Of a stretch of DNA of 64,000 bases, positions 1 to 10,965 are shown in pieces. The notes beneath the pieces were generated by a model. That model was not told where the DNA came from and made no database searches. It was given only the letters and a program-made list of their open reading frames with translations. Within the stretch, counting starts at the first letter, position 1; each line of letters begins with the position of its first letter. The position numbers and the translations under genes are program-made. The stretch is from Paguma larvata. Its lineage: Eukaryota; Chordata; Mammalia; Carnivora; Viverridae. The stretch lies in NCBI GenBank assembly GCA_030068075.1, contig JAINVK010000524.1, positions 1-64,000 on the forward strand, written 5' to 3'.

Positions 1-357
1 ACATAGAACCTAAGAAAAAATGAACAAATAAAACAATAGAAACTGACTCATAAATACAAGGAATGGACTGATAGTTGCAAAAAGAGAGGGGGATGGAAGG
101 ATGGGTGAAACAAGTGAAGGGGATTAAGAGCTATAAACTTCCACTTATAAAATAAACAAGTCACAGGGATGAAAAGTACAGCTTAGGGAACATAGTCAAT
201 AATATTGTAATAACATTATATGGTGACAGATGGTGACTACACTTTCCATGGTGATCATTTTTTAATGTAACGACTATTGAGGTAGTATGTTGTACACCTG
301 AAACTATATGATATTCTACAGTAAAGGTCTCAATTGAAATTAAAATATATTTTGAAA
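1..357 (+). mobile_element. L1 LINE, 3' end (3' UTR)
   Basis: This is the 3' untranslated end of a carnivore-type L1, cut by the window edge. It holds the usual run of 3' UTR phrases: a G-rich patch, 'gtgaaggggattaaga', 'aacatagtcaataatattg' and 'tgtacacctgaaact'. The same phrases in the same order occur at 10650-10960. It has no coding capacity. Where it joins the older L1 at about 358 is not sharply defined. Confidence 0.75.
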
Positions 358-363
358 TACAAA

Positions 364-3300
364 TGAAAATACAACATATCGAAATTTGTCATGTGCAGTT
401 AAAACAGTGTTTATGGGGAATTTATAGTATTAAGTGACTATATCAGAAAAGAAGTAAGATCTAAAATCAATACTCTAAGCTTGCACCTTAAGAAACTGGA
501 GAAGGGGCACCTGGGTGGCTCAGGTGGTTAAGTGTCCAACTTTGGCTCAGGTCATGACCACACGGTTTGTGAGTTCGAGTCCCGCGTCAGGCTCTGTGCT
601 GACGATTCAGAGCCTGGAGCCTGTTTCAGATTCTGTATCTCCCCCTCTCTGACCCTCCCATGCTCATGCTCTCTCTCTGTCTCTCAATAATAAATTTAAA
701 AAATGTTAAAAAATTAAAAAAAAGAAACTGGAGAAAAGAGCAATTTAAGCCTAAAGCACACAGAAGAAAAGAAATAATAAAAATTACGGTATAAATCAAT
801 GAAATTGAAACAGGAAAACAATAGGGAAAATAGGCTGACTGAAGAAAAGAGGGAAGACAAAAATTACTAATATTAGAAAAGTAGAGGTCATCATTACTGA
901 TCCCATGAACATTAAAACAATAATTAAAGGAACACTACGAACAAATGTATACTTACAAATTTGACAACAGAGATGAAACTGACCAATTACTTTAAAAACA
1001 CAAATTACCACAACTCATACAAGAAGATACAGACCAATCTGAATAGGCCTATATCTACTAAAGAAATTGAATTAATAATAATCTTACCAAAAAAAGAAAG
1101 CACCAGACTCAGATGACTGCACTGGTGAATCCCACCAAACATTTAAGAAAGAAATTATACCAATTTTCTATAATCCTTTCCACAAAACAGAAGCAGAGGA
1201 AACACTTCCTTTCAAATTCTATGAGAATTCTAGAGACCACCATTATCCTAATAATAACATCATACAAACACAGTAAAGAACAAAAAATACACTCTCCCAT
1301 CTCTCATGAATCTCAGCGCAAAAATTCTCACACAGTATTAGCAAATTGAATTCAACAATGTATAAAAAGAATGATATATTTTCACTAAGCGTATTTATTT
1401 CAGGTATAGAATGCTGGTACAATATTTGAACATCAATGTAATGCATCATATCAATAGGCTAATGATGAAAAGTCATATCATCTTATCAATTGATGCAGAA
1501 AATGCATTTGACAAAATCTAACACCCACTTCTTTAAAAAAATTATGTACAAACCAGGAATAGAGATGAACTTCCTGAACTTGATAAAGAAAATCTACAAA
1601 AAATCTACAGCTAACATCATACTTAATGGTGAGAGACTAGACACTTTCCTCCCTAAGAATAGGAACAAAGTTAGGACATCTTCTTTCACCACCTCTATTC
1701 AACATCATACATACGTTAGTGCAATAATAAAAACCAAAAATTGGGAAGGAAAGTCTTTATTCATAGATGATATGATTATCTCTGTAGAAAATCCCAAAGA
1801 ATTAACCAAAAAAAGCTCCTGAATAAGTGAATATAGCAAAGTTGCAGGATACAACGTCGATATACGAGTCACCTGGTTTCCTATGTACCAGCAATGAATA
1901 ATTAGAATTTGAAAATTTAAAAACTATCATCTACTATAGCACCAAAAATGAAATACTTCAGTATAAATCTAACAAACGATGTATGTGAACTACAGGCAGA
2001 AAACTAGCAAACTCTGATGAAGGACGTTCAGAGATATTCTAATTAAATGAAAAGATATTGCATGTTCATGGACTTGAAGACAATATTAAGATGTCAATTC
2101 TTTCCAACTATTTATATAAATTCAATGCAATCCCAATTAAAATCTCAGAAATCTAATTTTTTTTAGATATCAACAAACTGATACTAAAGCTTATACGGAG
2201 GCAAAAGAAGTAGAAAGCCAACACAATACTGAAGAGGAAAAAAGAAAGAAGTTGGAGGACTCACATTGCCCAGGTTACAGACTTATTGTAAAGATACTAT
2301 AATTGAGACACATGGCATTGGCATTGGCAAGAGAATAGACAAATAAATGAATTTAATGTAATCAAGAGTCCAGAAATAGACCCACACAAATACAGTCAAC
2401 TGATTTTTGAAAACAAAAAAAAAAAGCAATTCAATAGAAAAAGAACAGTCTCTTCAACAAATGGTGTTGGAAAAGCTGGACATCCAAAACAAAGAACCTA
2501 GACACAGAACTTAACACCTTACACAAACATTAAATCAAAATAGATTATAGACCTAAATGAAAAATGCAAAACTACAAAACTCCTTTAAGAACACATAGGA
2601 CAATATCTAGGAAATCCTGGTTTTGAGGATGAGTTTTTAGATAGAACACCCAAAAGCATGATCTTCATAAAAAAAATGCTAAGTTGAACTTTAGTAAAAT
2701 TAAAAGCTTCTGCTCTGCAAAAGACACTGTTAAGAGAAGGAAAAGACAAGCCACTGACTGAAAGAAAATATTTATAAAACACATGTCTCATAAAAGGCTT
2801 CTGTCCAAAATGTATAAAGAAATTTAAAATGTAACAATGAGAAAACAAAAAAACATCCCAGGTTTTAAAAATGGGCAAATATCTGAACAAATACATCACA
2901 AAGGAGATATAGAGACAGCAGATAATCATATGAAATAATGCTTAACATCATTTGTCATCGGGGAACTGCAAATTAAAATAACAATAAGATAGCACTGCCC
3001 ACCTATAACAATGGCTAAAATCCAAAAACTGACGATATGAATCGCTACTGAAGATGCAGACCTACAGGAGTTTCTGCTCTTCCATTACTGGTGGGAATGC
3101 AAAATGGTACGGCCACTTGGGAGGGCGGTGTAGAAGTTTCTTAGAAACCTAGATATAGGCTTACCATATGATCCAGCAATCATACTCCTAGATACATACC
3201 CAACTTATTTTTGAAAATATCTGCACATGAATGTTGATAGCAGCTTTATTCATAATTGCCCCAAACTGGTAACAACCAAGATATCTTTCAATAGGTGAAT

Positions 3301-3440
3301 GGATAAAGAATCTATGGTACCTCTACACAATGGAATATTATTTAGTAATAAAATAAATGAACACTCAACCTACAAAAATTATGAGTGAATCCTTCTATGC
3401 ATATTGCTAAGTGAAAGAAGCCAGTCTGAAAAAGCTACTT
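364..3440 (+). pseudogene. L1 ORF2 remnant (endonuclease/reverse transcriptase)
   Basis: This is a broken copy of L1 ORF2, whose product in active elements nicks target DNA and reverse-transcribes L1 RNA. Only the part from before the reverse transcriptase to the C-terminus is present. The best open piece (1490-1822) covers part of the reverse transcriptase. Its catalytic box, normally Phe-Ala-Asp-Asp, reads Phe-Ile-Asp-Asp (1760-1771), followed by Met-Ile-Ile. The two aspartates remain but the alanine is lost. Stops and frameshifts before and after, plus a 218 bp SINE at 504, make it a pseudogene. No upstream endonuclease domain or ORF1 is present. Confidence 0.75.
504..721 (+). mobile_element. 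Felid tRNA-derived SINE with target duplication
   Basis: A full-length felid SINE: tRNA-like head with box A (tggctcaggtggtt) and box B (gagttcgagtcccg), body 'agagcctggagcctg', CT tract and A-rich tail. It is bracketed by a perfect 14 bp target duplication, aagaaactggagaa, at 490-503 and 722-735. The duplication begins beside TTAAGA, close to the L1 endonuclease preference. It sits inside the old L1. Confidence 0.95.
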
Positions 3441-3442
3441 AC

Positions 3443-3741
3443 TATACACTATGGTCTGAATGTTTGTTTCCCTGCAAATTCCCGTTTGAAATCCTAACCC
3501 CTAAAAGTGATGTTATTGGTAGGTGGGGCCTTTGGGGGTAGCTTACATCATGAAAGTAGAACCCTCATGAAAGATATTAGCATCTCTTGAAAGAGGCCTC
3601 TAGATAGATCTAGCTTTTTGGCCACGTGAGAATATGAGAAGTCTGTGATGCATTAAAGAGCCTCCACCAGACTATCCCCATAAATAATTAAGCTACCCGG
3701 GTCTGTGGTATTTTGTTATAGCAGCCTGAAAAGACTAAGAC
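3443..3741 (+). mobile_element. MaLR-type solo LTR (MLT1/MST class)
   Basis: About 300 bp matching the MaLR LTR pattern: start 'tatggtctgaatgtttg', then 'aaatcctaacccctaaa', 'aggtggggcctttggggg', 'ccctcatgaaagatatta', and end 'gtggtattttgttatagcag' and 'ctaagaca'. It interrupts the L1 3' region, whose text resumes at 3742. MaLRs are ancient non-autonomous ERVL relatives, and only the LTR is present. The target duplication could not be read clearly. Confidence 0.7.
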
Positions 3742-3971
3742 ACTGTATGGTTCCAATTACATGACATTCTGGAAAAGGTAAACCTGTAACAACAGTGAAA
3801 AAATGAGTAATTGTCAGGAGTTAGAAGGAACAGAGAGGACTGAATACACGATCCATAGGGAGTTTTTTAGGGTAGTGAAACTATTCTTATGATACTATAA
3901 TTGTGGATACTACACTACGCATTTGTCAAAATCCACGGAACTGTACAGTACAATGTATCCAATTTTAGATT

Positions 3972-4077
3972 CTTTTTTTTCATAAGTAATCTCTATACCC
4001 TCTGTGGGGCTCAAACCCACAACCCCAAGATCAAGAGCTGCACACTCTACCTACTGAGCCAGTCAGGCTTAAGTTTT
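3972..4077 (-). mobile_element. Old tRNA-derived SINE fragment
   Basis: In reverse complement this carries a tRNA-like SINE head: 'tggctcagtaggt' near 4050 and a box B equivalent 'gtgggtttgagcc' near 4010. It lacks the felid body and CT tract, ending after 'agattactt', so it is either an older, shorter carnivore SINE type or truncated. It lies within the last part of the old L1 3' UTR. Confidence 0.65.
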
Positions 4078-4118
4078 TTCTTTCTTTTTTTTTAAGTTAT
4101 ATATGCAATTTTAAAAGT

Positions 4119-4450
4119 AGTCTTTAGGAGGCTAGAAGATCCAAAGATGGAATGTAGAATGTAGCGAAACAATCTGTTTTACAAAAACATGAAATAATTT
4201 CACTGAAAGGGGGTAGGGGAAAGATGGCTAACCCAAATAACTATGGAAATGAGTAGAGTCTGTAAAACTAAAGGCAAAAGAAACTATGTCAGCACTGAAC
4301 TCTAGCTGATAGAACTGTTTTTCTTGGGGGTATTGGTTAACAGTTCTGATACCACTAGGCAAGTATACTGAAATTAAACAAATAAGTAAATAAATGGTAG
4401 ATAGTGAGTAGCAGGTGTCTCACTGCTGGAGTAGAGGCAAAGGGAAGAGA
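4119..4450. other. Unclassified, probably ancient repeat
   Basis: No gene or recognised family. The AT-rich text, including 'gtctgtaaaactaaaggc' and 'attggttaacagttctgat', has the feel of an ancient interspersed repeat, perhaps more L1 or LTR 3' sequence, but I could not assign it. Confidence 0.3.
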
Positions 4451-5040
4451 CTCGAAGTGAAACTATCATATTAAGTTAAATCCATGACCGTTGTACCCTA
4501 AGAAAACTGCTAAACTGACTTATTTATGAGTCTGTTTTGCAAAAGTGGACCAACCACCAATAAGATCAGCTAAGACAGAAGCGAACTGGGAAGAATTCTT
4601 GTAGTCACACAAAAGGGACCAAAAGTGAAACAAAGTAAGCTCGGTGATGATACCTCCTGAGATCTACCTCCCTCCCCCATGTTCATCAAGCCAACGCTGC
4701 CAATTTTTGTGAAAATATGACATATGTTCAAGTATGTCACTGGATGGCGCTTATAGAGAAGAAGTGATTCCTTTCCCCTTACCTCACTTTTTTCAAACTC
4801 CAATCACCTACAACCACCCTCATGAACCACTCTTCCCAGTAAAGTCTCATAAATACTCAGCTCCCATTTCCTCTAGGAGGAGAATACGAGAAATCTCCTC
4901 CTGTCTCCTTGCTTGGCACCCTGCAATAAAAACCATTTTCTCTACAAAAGCCCATGCCAGTGTTAAGCTCACTGCACATTGGGCAAGGAACAGTTATCCA
5001 TGTGGATTAAAGTTGGAGACATCACTATGTACTCACATTT
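4451..5040 (+). mobile_element. Possible solo LTR (class I-like)
   Basis: The order of signals suggests a retroviral LTR: a TATA-like 'cataaatac' at about 4848, a pyrimidine-rich stretch 'ctcctgtctccttgcttgg', AATAAA at about 4925, then a short tail. It has no coding content. The termini were not identified and no family name is assigned, so this remains a structural guess. Confidence 0.35.
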
Positions 5041-5189
5041 AGTTTAATATAGACACCAATGGTTACATATTGTGATATAATAATATATATTTGATCTACA
5101 TCCCAGTTCCTGGCACAGAGTTCCTAAGACTCTTGTAATTTCCTAAGTGATTAGAGTGACAGGAGCATCTTTTAATGTAACATTTGGTT

Positions 5190-5996
5190 TCTGTCTCCAC
5201 TTCTTGAAATAGCTGTACGGCATAAGGGTGAATGTGACATTTTTTTTATTACTCATACCAATCCCCTTGCAACACACCTGAGTTTTTGTCAATGAGGTAA
5301 TTTTTGGAAAGCCCCTAAGTAAAGGAGCTGGTTGCCAGGGCAACCAACTTTGTGGTTAAAGGGTTGGAACTTTCAGCCCTACCCCGACCTCCAGGGAAAA
5401 GAGAGGGGCCTGGAGGTCTAGTAAATCACTAACAGTCAATGATTTAATCAATCATGCTTAAGTAATAAAGCCTTCATAAAAAACTTTAACCAAAAGGGTT
5501 TACAGGGCTTCCAGGTTGCTGGATATATAGAAATGCTGGGAGGGTGGTGTGCCTGGACAGGGCACAGAAGCTCTGTGCCCCTTATCACCTTGCCCTATGC
5601 ATCTCTTCCATCTGGCTGTTCCTGAATTATATATTTTTATAATAAACTAGTAATCTAGTAGTTAGAACTATTTTCCAGAGCTCTGTAGGCCATTCTAGCA
5701 AATTACCAAACCTGAGGATGGGGTCACAATTTGTAGTCAAATCAGGCATAACTTGTGGGTAACCTGAGGACTCATTACTTGCAACTGGCATCTGAAGTAG
5801 GGGTGGGGGGTGGGGATAGGGCAGTCTTGTGGGACCAAGACCTTAACGTGTAAAGGTCTGCACTAACCCGAGATAATGTCAGAATTGAATTGAAGCATAG
5901 GACACCCAGTGGGTCTGGACTGCCGGAGAACTGGTTGGTATGGGAAAACCCCACACACATTTAGTGACCAGAAGTCAAGTGTTGAGAATGGAGTGG
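5190..5996 (+). mobile_element. Ancient mammalian LTR, family unresolved
   Basis: This matches a widely dispersed mammalian LTR that I recognise by text rather than name: 'atgatttaatcaatcatgc', 'agccttcataaaaa', 'ctatgcatctcttccatct', 'ataataaactagtaatctag' (a polyadenylation signal) and 'caggacacccag'-like text near 5900. The start is uncertain and the end is taken just before the (TA)n tract. It carries four G-runs in a row at 5800-5821 (see findings). No internal retroviral genes follow it. Confidence 0.5.
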
Positions 5997-6039
5997 AGAG
6001 AAACAGAAGGGTATTCCTTCATATATAGGAATATTTACA

Positions 6040-6103
6040 GTATGAATATATATATATATATATATGAATATACATTAGTATACATATATATATATATATA
6101 TAT
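6040..6103. repeat. (TA)n microsatellite
   Basis: Two TA runs (about 6045-6064 and 6084-6103) are separated by a short interruption. Long TA dinucleotide tracts are length-unstable. Confidence 0.9.
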
Positions 6104-6311
6104 TTCCAGATTTTGTTGGCTGAGAGGACCTAGCCACAAAAACTCTCAGGAACTGTGAGCACACTTTACACCCTAATTTTGGTTTCTAAGACCATCTTCC
6201 AATAAAAGAAACCAAGTCACCTTGGGGAGAAATAGCTGATTCTAGGACTAGGACAAGAAACATGTAAGATGAGCCTGGAGCATTTTTGTAGTGCCAGGAA
6301 GTAAGACAGAA

Positions 6312-6455
6312 TATACATACACACAGAATACACACATACACACACACACAGGTATATATGTGTGTATATATATATACATACATACAAACACACACACACA
6401 TATATACACACACATACATACATATATATACACATACACACACACACATACATAT
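6312..6455. repeat. Compound (CA)n/(TA)n microsatellite
   Basis: About 145 bp of alternating purine-pyrimidine sequence made of CA, TA and CATA units. It produces several spurious open frames of Tyr/Val/Cys or His/Thr on both strands, which are not genes. Confidence 0.95.
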
Positions 6456-6996
6456 AGTAACCTCACAATGTGGGTGTGACAAAGGGACACAAAGCCAACT
6501 AGAACAATTTTAGGAAAAGAATAAACTACTATTGGTCTGTATCCCAAAGCATAAAATAAAATCTCTTAGTTCATGCTGATATAAGTAAAAAAATCAAACA
6601 AATAAATATATGGGAGAAAAATAACAAATCTATGTGGAAGAATTTCAAACAATATATGTAGACAGTCTGCCCTCAAAGAAGAGGAATAAAACTATCCCCT
6701 CTTTAAGTGTGGGCTATGCATTGTGAGGTATTTCCAAAGAGGACAGTAAAAAAATCTTCCCTCAGCCAGGTGATCAAGGTCAACACCAACAATGAGGAGT
6801 CACATTGAGAGAATGTGCCCTGGATAGGATGTACTGAGCACGGCGTTTTCCCTCTGTGGGCGTCCTCTCCAAAACCCATAATCCCAGTTAATCATGAGAA
6901 AAAACATTAGAAAAATCCCAATGGAAAGTCATCCTACAAAATTCCTGACCTGTACACGTCAAAACTGTCAAGGCCATTAAAAACCAGGCAAGACTG

Positions 6997-7220
6997 GGAC
7001 ACCTGGATGGCTCAGTCGGTTAAGTGGCCGATTTCAGCTCAGGTCATGATCTCACGGTCTATGAGTTCAAGCCACGCATCGGGCTCTGTGCTGATGGCTC
7101 AGAGCCTGGAGCCTGCTTCGGATTCTGCGTCTCCCTCTCTCTGCCCTTCCCCCACTCATGCTCTGTCTCTATGTCTCTCAAAAATAAATAAATGTTAAAA
7201 AAAAATAAAAAACAAAAAAC
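6997..7220 (+). mobile_element. Felid SINE (outer member of nested pair)
   Basis: A full-length felid SINE with a typical head, body and CT tract, ending in an A-rich tail into which another SINE inserted. Its 12 bp target duplication caggcaagactg is at 6985-6996 and again only at 7475-7486, beyond the second SINE. Confidence 0.93.
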
Positions 7221-7474
7221 GGGGTGCCTGGGTGGCTCAGTTGGTTGAGCGTCCGACTTCGGCTCAGGTCATGATCTCGCGGTCTGTGAGTTCGAGCCCC
7301 GCGTCGGGCTCTGTGCTGCCGGCTCAGAGCCTGGAGCCTGCTTCACGTTCTGTGTCTCCCTCTCTCTCTGCCCCTCCCCCGCTCATGCTCTGTCTCTCTC
7401 TGTCTCAAAAATAAATAAACATTAAAAAAAATTAAAACAAAAAACAAAAAACAAAACAAACAAACAGAAAACAA
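7221..7474 (+). mobile_element. Felid SINE (inner member of nested pair)
   Basis: A near-consensus felid SINE starting at ggggtgcctgggtggctcag in the A-tail of the preceding copy. Its own tail, about 7431-7474, is an extended A/AAAC-rich run. It has no separate unique-sequence duplication because it landed in A-rich DNA. Confidence 0.93.
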
Positions 7475-7762
7475 CAGGCAAGACTGAGAAGCTCTCACAG
7501 CCAAGAGGCATCTAAGGAGACATGACGACAATGTTATGTGGTGTCCTGATTGGGATCCTGGAGAACAAAAAGGACATTAGGTAAAAAGGAAGGAAATCTG
7601 AATAAACTGTGGGCTTTAATATTAATATGGCAATATTGGCTCATTAATCATAAAAAATGTGTGCTACCAATGTCAGATGTTACTAACGGAAAACTATGGG
7701 AATTCTTTATGCAACCTTTGCAATTTTCTGTAAATCTAAACCTGTTCTAAAAGATGAAGTTT

Positions 7763-8389
7763 ATTTTTAAAAATGCAAACAGCAATCATGCAGTGCAAAG
7801 ATCTCAGATCTCAGTCAGCCACAACCACTTCGCTGCAGGTTGCTTTTGCAAACAAACAGAGGCTGGTTGCTGCAGAATCCCCAAGGGCTGGGCCCAGGGG
7901 CTGTGTCCTAACAATACACAGGGCAGGCCAGTGAGCTACCCGCCCTGGATTCCATCCCGAATCAAACATGTGGTTTGAGTTTTAGACTGTTGAAAGAGGG
8001 GTTTAACTCTTGCTTGTTTGTTGTAGAGACAAATAATCTTAGAGCATGATTTTCAGAAGGGCCAGAGAGGGCATTTCAATTGGCAACAGGTAGCATGACT
8101 ATCACTAGCCCGCCCCTATGTGCCAGAAAACGGGGACCCCAGGAGCAGAGAAAAGCACACGGATACACAGAAGAGAGATGTATGAAGAGAACCAGATGGG
8201 CTGGCATTGGCCCTCATGCTGCCTTGTCATGAAGTCCACAACACAATGGAGCAGGAGCCAGGAATTTGAGTCAGGAAAGCTGCATGGGTTCCTGTCGAGA
8301 GTCACTAGGAAGTGCAGATGTCACTGGTGCTAGGGCTCAAGAGGAGCATCTTCTACACCATTTCATTCACATTTCTGGAAGCAGACTCT
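7763..8389. other. Unique sequence, nothing recognised
   Basis: Moderate GC, no repeat family recognised and no convincing exon. Several short open frames on both strands lack recognisable domains and clear splice context. Confidence 0.5.
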
Positions 8390-8404
8390 CCAAATACAGC
8401 TTTA

Positions 8405-8638
8405 TTTATTTTTATTTATTTTTTAAAATTTTTTTTAACATTTATTTATTTTTGAGACATAGAGACAGAGCGTGAGTAGGAGAAGGGCAGAGAAAGAGGG
8501 AGACACAGAATCCGAAGCAGGCTCCAGGCTCTGAGCTGTCAGCACAGAGCCCGACGCGGGGCTTGAACTCACACACCACAAGATCATGACCTGAGCTGAA
8601 GTCGGCCGCTCAATCCACTGAGCCACCCAGGCGCCCAA
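8405..8638 (-). mobile_element. Felid SINE, minus strand
   Basis: A full-length felid SINE in reverse orientation, with poly-T at the left and the head ending gggcgcc complement at the right. The perfect 15 bp target duplication ccaaatacagcttta is at 8390-8404 and 8639-8653. It faces the next SINE head to head. Confidence 0.95.
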
Positions 8639-8667
8639 CCAAATACAGCTTTAAAAGAGAGAGTCTT

Positions 8668-8793
8668 GGGGCACCTGGGTGACTCTCTCAGTTAAGCCGC
8701 TGACTCTTGACTTCGGCTCGGGTCATGATCTCACAATTTGTGAGTTCGAGCCCCACACTGGACTCTGCACTGACAGTGAGCAGCCTCCTTGGG

Positions 8794-8828
<35 letters not shown>

Positions 8829-8900
8829 TTCTCTCTGTTTCTCCCCTGCTTGTGCTCTCTTTCTCTCTCAAAATAAATAAACTTAAAAAGGTTTTTTAAA
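8668..8900 (+). mobile_element. Felid SINE, diverged
   Basis: A full-length but diverged felid SINE with a long CT run. Flanks share an imperfect duplication of about 14 bp (aaaagagagagtct, ending at 8667, versus aaaagggagagtcc from about 8900), consistent with an older insertion than its neighbour. Confidence 0.9.
8796..8825. repeat. (CT)n tract in SINE
   Basis: An uninterrupted CT run of about 30 bp that expanded from the pyrimidine-rich part of the SINE. Confidence 0.9.
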
Positions 8901-8914
8901 AAAGGGAGAGTCCA

Positions 8915-9849
8915 ATCTCCTTGTATACAACTGATGTCATCAGAGGGTTCCCTTGTGACATTTCAACAAATCCCATGAAGCAACAAGCACGCTTAATAGA
9001 AACCCTGGGGTACCTACATTCAGCAACTGCACGACAGCTAATATGGCAAGAATGCAAGCTGATCCACCAGACAAGCCACTTAGCTTTATAAGCTCCACCT
9101 TCCCACACAAGCAGCTCTACACAAGCAAAGAAAATAAAAAGCACTAAAGCCTTCTGACCCCCATGGCTGACAGTTCAGGATCCTCAGGAGCAAGGTAGGG
9201 GCCCAGCCAAGAATCTGGCTTTCCCAGCCATCACACCTGTGGCATTCATTCACCTGTGCTGCTGAGGTCTCTGCCTTGGTGGAAAGTCCAAGGGTAGAGG
9301 CTCTGTGTCAACCCCCAAAACCACAATCAAATATTCTTGAAGAACTTCTCCAACACTGTCATCTCTGTTTTTCTGTAATGATTAAGTGAATATAAAAACC
9401 TAAACTGCATTTTGGAAAAATCTACTATAAAAATAAATATATATCATTCATGTCTGATCATGAAAGCATCAATCATATGTGTCAATAATTTAGACATACA
9501 ATGAGATAAAGTGCATGTCTCATGAGGACAAAATATCTGACCAAAAAAAAAAAATGTACCTTAATAAAATTTATACCACTACCGACAAATGTAAGAGGTC
9601 AAAGAAAGCTGTCAGATTTCTCATGCCATCCTCAAAGAAATTACTGAAAGTTTACAGGAAATGGTAAAATGAAGATGGCATAAAAATTCAGAGAATGAAA
9701 TATGAAATCAGGATTCCAGTGTAATTCTACAGTCATAATTTCACACGTAAATGCTGAATTTAAATGCAAAATCTGTAGTAACCTCTAGATCACTGACACT
9801 CAATTATTTATACTGGTTATTTATGGGTGGCTTCTAATGGAAGTCAATA
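8915..9849. other. Unique sequence, nothing recognised
   Basis: AT-rich unique DNA. No repeat family and no plausible exon seen. Confidence 0.5.
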
Positions 9850-10160
9850 TAGAATATTTTTAAATAGAAAAAAAAAAACCCGAGGAATAAATCCTCATTT
9901 GGCTGAAGAGCTTTGAGAGCGTTTTTCCTGAAGGAAGGACAGTGTTAGGTGGTCTCTTGCATTCCCTTTCTGCCAGTGAATGCTGTGATGAATAAATAGC
10001 AGCGAGAAGAGGCAAGACTGGCAGCAGCTGAACTGCGCTCAATAATGCCGCACTCACCTCCCATCTTCAGGAAACTAAGTGTGCCGCATTTTTCTAAACA
10101 CTTAATACTTGGGTTTTTAGCATGAGTCTTTGCAAAATGCATTCTAGTAGGGCACACGGG
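9850..10160. promoter_or_regulatory. Candidate conserved non-coding element
   Basis: A repeat-free stretch of balanced composition with retained CpGs (gagagcg, gcagcgag, ctgcgctc, atgccgc, gtgccgc) in an AT-rich setting, plus an E-box cagctg near 10027. No open frame looks like an exon. Conservation is inferred from appearance only. Confidence 0.25.
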
Positions 10161-10300
10161 GTGAGGTAAGTTTCACTGCTGGAAGTGGGGAAGAAGTTCC
10201 AAATATGCCCCTCTCAGAAAACAACCCCAATAAGCAGTCAGCCTGATGAGATCTGCAGGGGGTCTGTCAGGGTGAACCGCCTCCTTAAAGGACGTCTCAG

Positions 10301-10965
10301 TCCATATATGAGAGAAATCTTGTGGTATTTGTCTTTCTCTGTCTGGCTTATTTCACTCAGAATAATACCCTCTAGGTCCTATGTGGCATCTAACAACAAG
10401 AACAACAACAACAAACAAACAAACCAGAGGTGCCTGGGTGGCTTAGTCGGTTAAGTGCCCGACTTTGACACAGGTCATGATCTTATAGTTTATGAGTTCG
10501 AGCCCCAAGACAGGGTCTGTGCTGACAGCTCAGAGCCTGGAGCCTGCTTTGGATTCTGTGTCTCCCTCTCTCTCTGACCCTTCCCCATTCTCTCTCTCTC
10601 TCAAAAATAAATAAACATTAAAAAATTTCAAAACAAACAAAGAAAGAAAAACAGAAATATACTCAATAGACAGAGAGAATAATCTATGTTTTCCAGAAGA
10701 GAGGGGGATGGGGAACGCATGAAATAAGTGAAGGGCATTAAGAGGTACAACCTTCCAGTTATAAAATAACTGAGTGAGAGTGATGAAAAGAACAGTCTGG
10801 GGAACATAGTCAATGATATTGTAATAACGTTGTATGGCGACAGATGGTGACCACACTCACGGGGGTGAGCACTGAGTAATACATACAATTATTAGATCAG
10901 TATGTTGTATACCTGAAACTAACATTGTATGTCAATTATACTTCAGTAATAAAAATCAAAAGAAA
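10301..10965 (+). mobile_element. 5'-inverted L1 3' fragment
   Basis: 10301-10379 reads as L1 ORF2 end on the minus strand (ttatttcactcagaataata, ccctctaggtcc). From about 10380 the text switches to the plus strand (tatgtggcatctaa) and, after a SINE at 10427-10640, continues as the L1 3' UTR to 'gtatacctgaaact' and a short A tail at about 10965. The two pieces are adjacent in a normal L1, which is the mark of twin-primed insertion. No coding capacity remains. Confidence 0.75.
10427..10640 (+). mobile_element. Felid SINE
   Basis: A full-length felid SINE with a typical head, body and CT tract, inserted in the A/C-rich part of the inverted L1 just past its junction. The surrounding AAAC-rich text hides an exact duplication. 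Confidence 0.9.

Larger units (their letters stand above)
358..4118 (+). mobile_element. Old L1 LINE, ORF2 to 3' end, interrupted
   Basis: A long, decayed L1 runs from the middle of ORF2 to its 3' end. Recognisable stretches follow in L1 order: the region before the reverse transcriptase (about 740-1100), the reverse transcriptase (1490-1920), the C-terminal region (2200-3340) and the 3' UTR (3740-3960, with the last bases at about 4080-4118). Three later insertions break it: a SINE at 504-721, a MaLR LTR at 3443-3741 and a minus-strand SINE at 3972-4077. Frequent stops and indels, and an older subfamily appearance (L1M-like), make it one of the older L1s here. The exact subfamily was not determined. 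Confidence 0.8.
6140..7762 (+). mobile_element. Ancient L1 (L1ME-like) 3' UTR, interrupted
   Basis: The ending has the classic old-L1 3' terminus: 'aaggacattaggtaaaa', 'caatgtcagatgttac', 'ttctttatgcaacctttgc' and 'ctgtaaatctaaacctgttc', followed by an A/T-rich tail at about 7760. Upstream text (6150-6990) fits the same 3' UTR less clearly. It is split by the microsatellite at 6312-6455 and the SINE pair at 6997-7474. No coding content. Confidence 0.6.

Noticed and set aside
5190..5996. Intact endogenous retrovirus
   Set aside because: Only LTR-like text. No gag, pol or env-like frames follow, and no matching second LTR was seen nearby.
6186..6547. Several overlapping frames rich in Val, Cys and Tyr
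   Set aside because: Translations of the compound CA/TA microsatellite.
7007..7198. Recurring frame beginning Met-Ala-Gln-Ser-Val/Leu
   Set aside because: The same peptide appears at 7232, 33732, 38287, 42053 and other sites. It is the translated SINE body, not a gene family.
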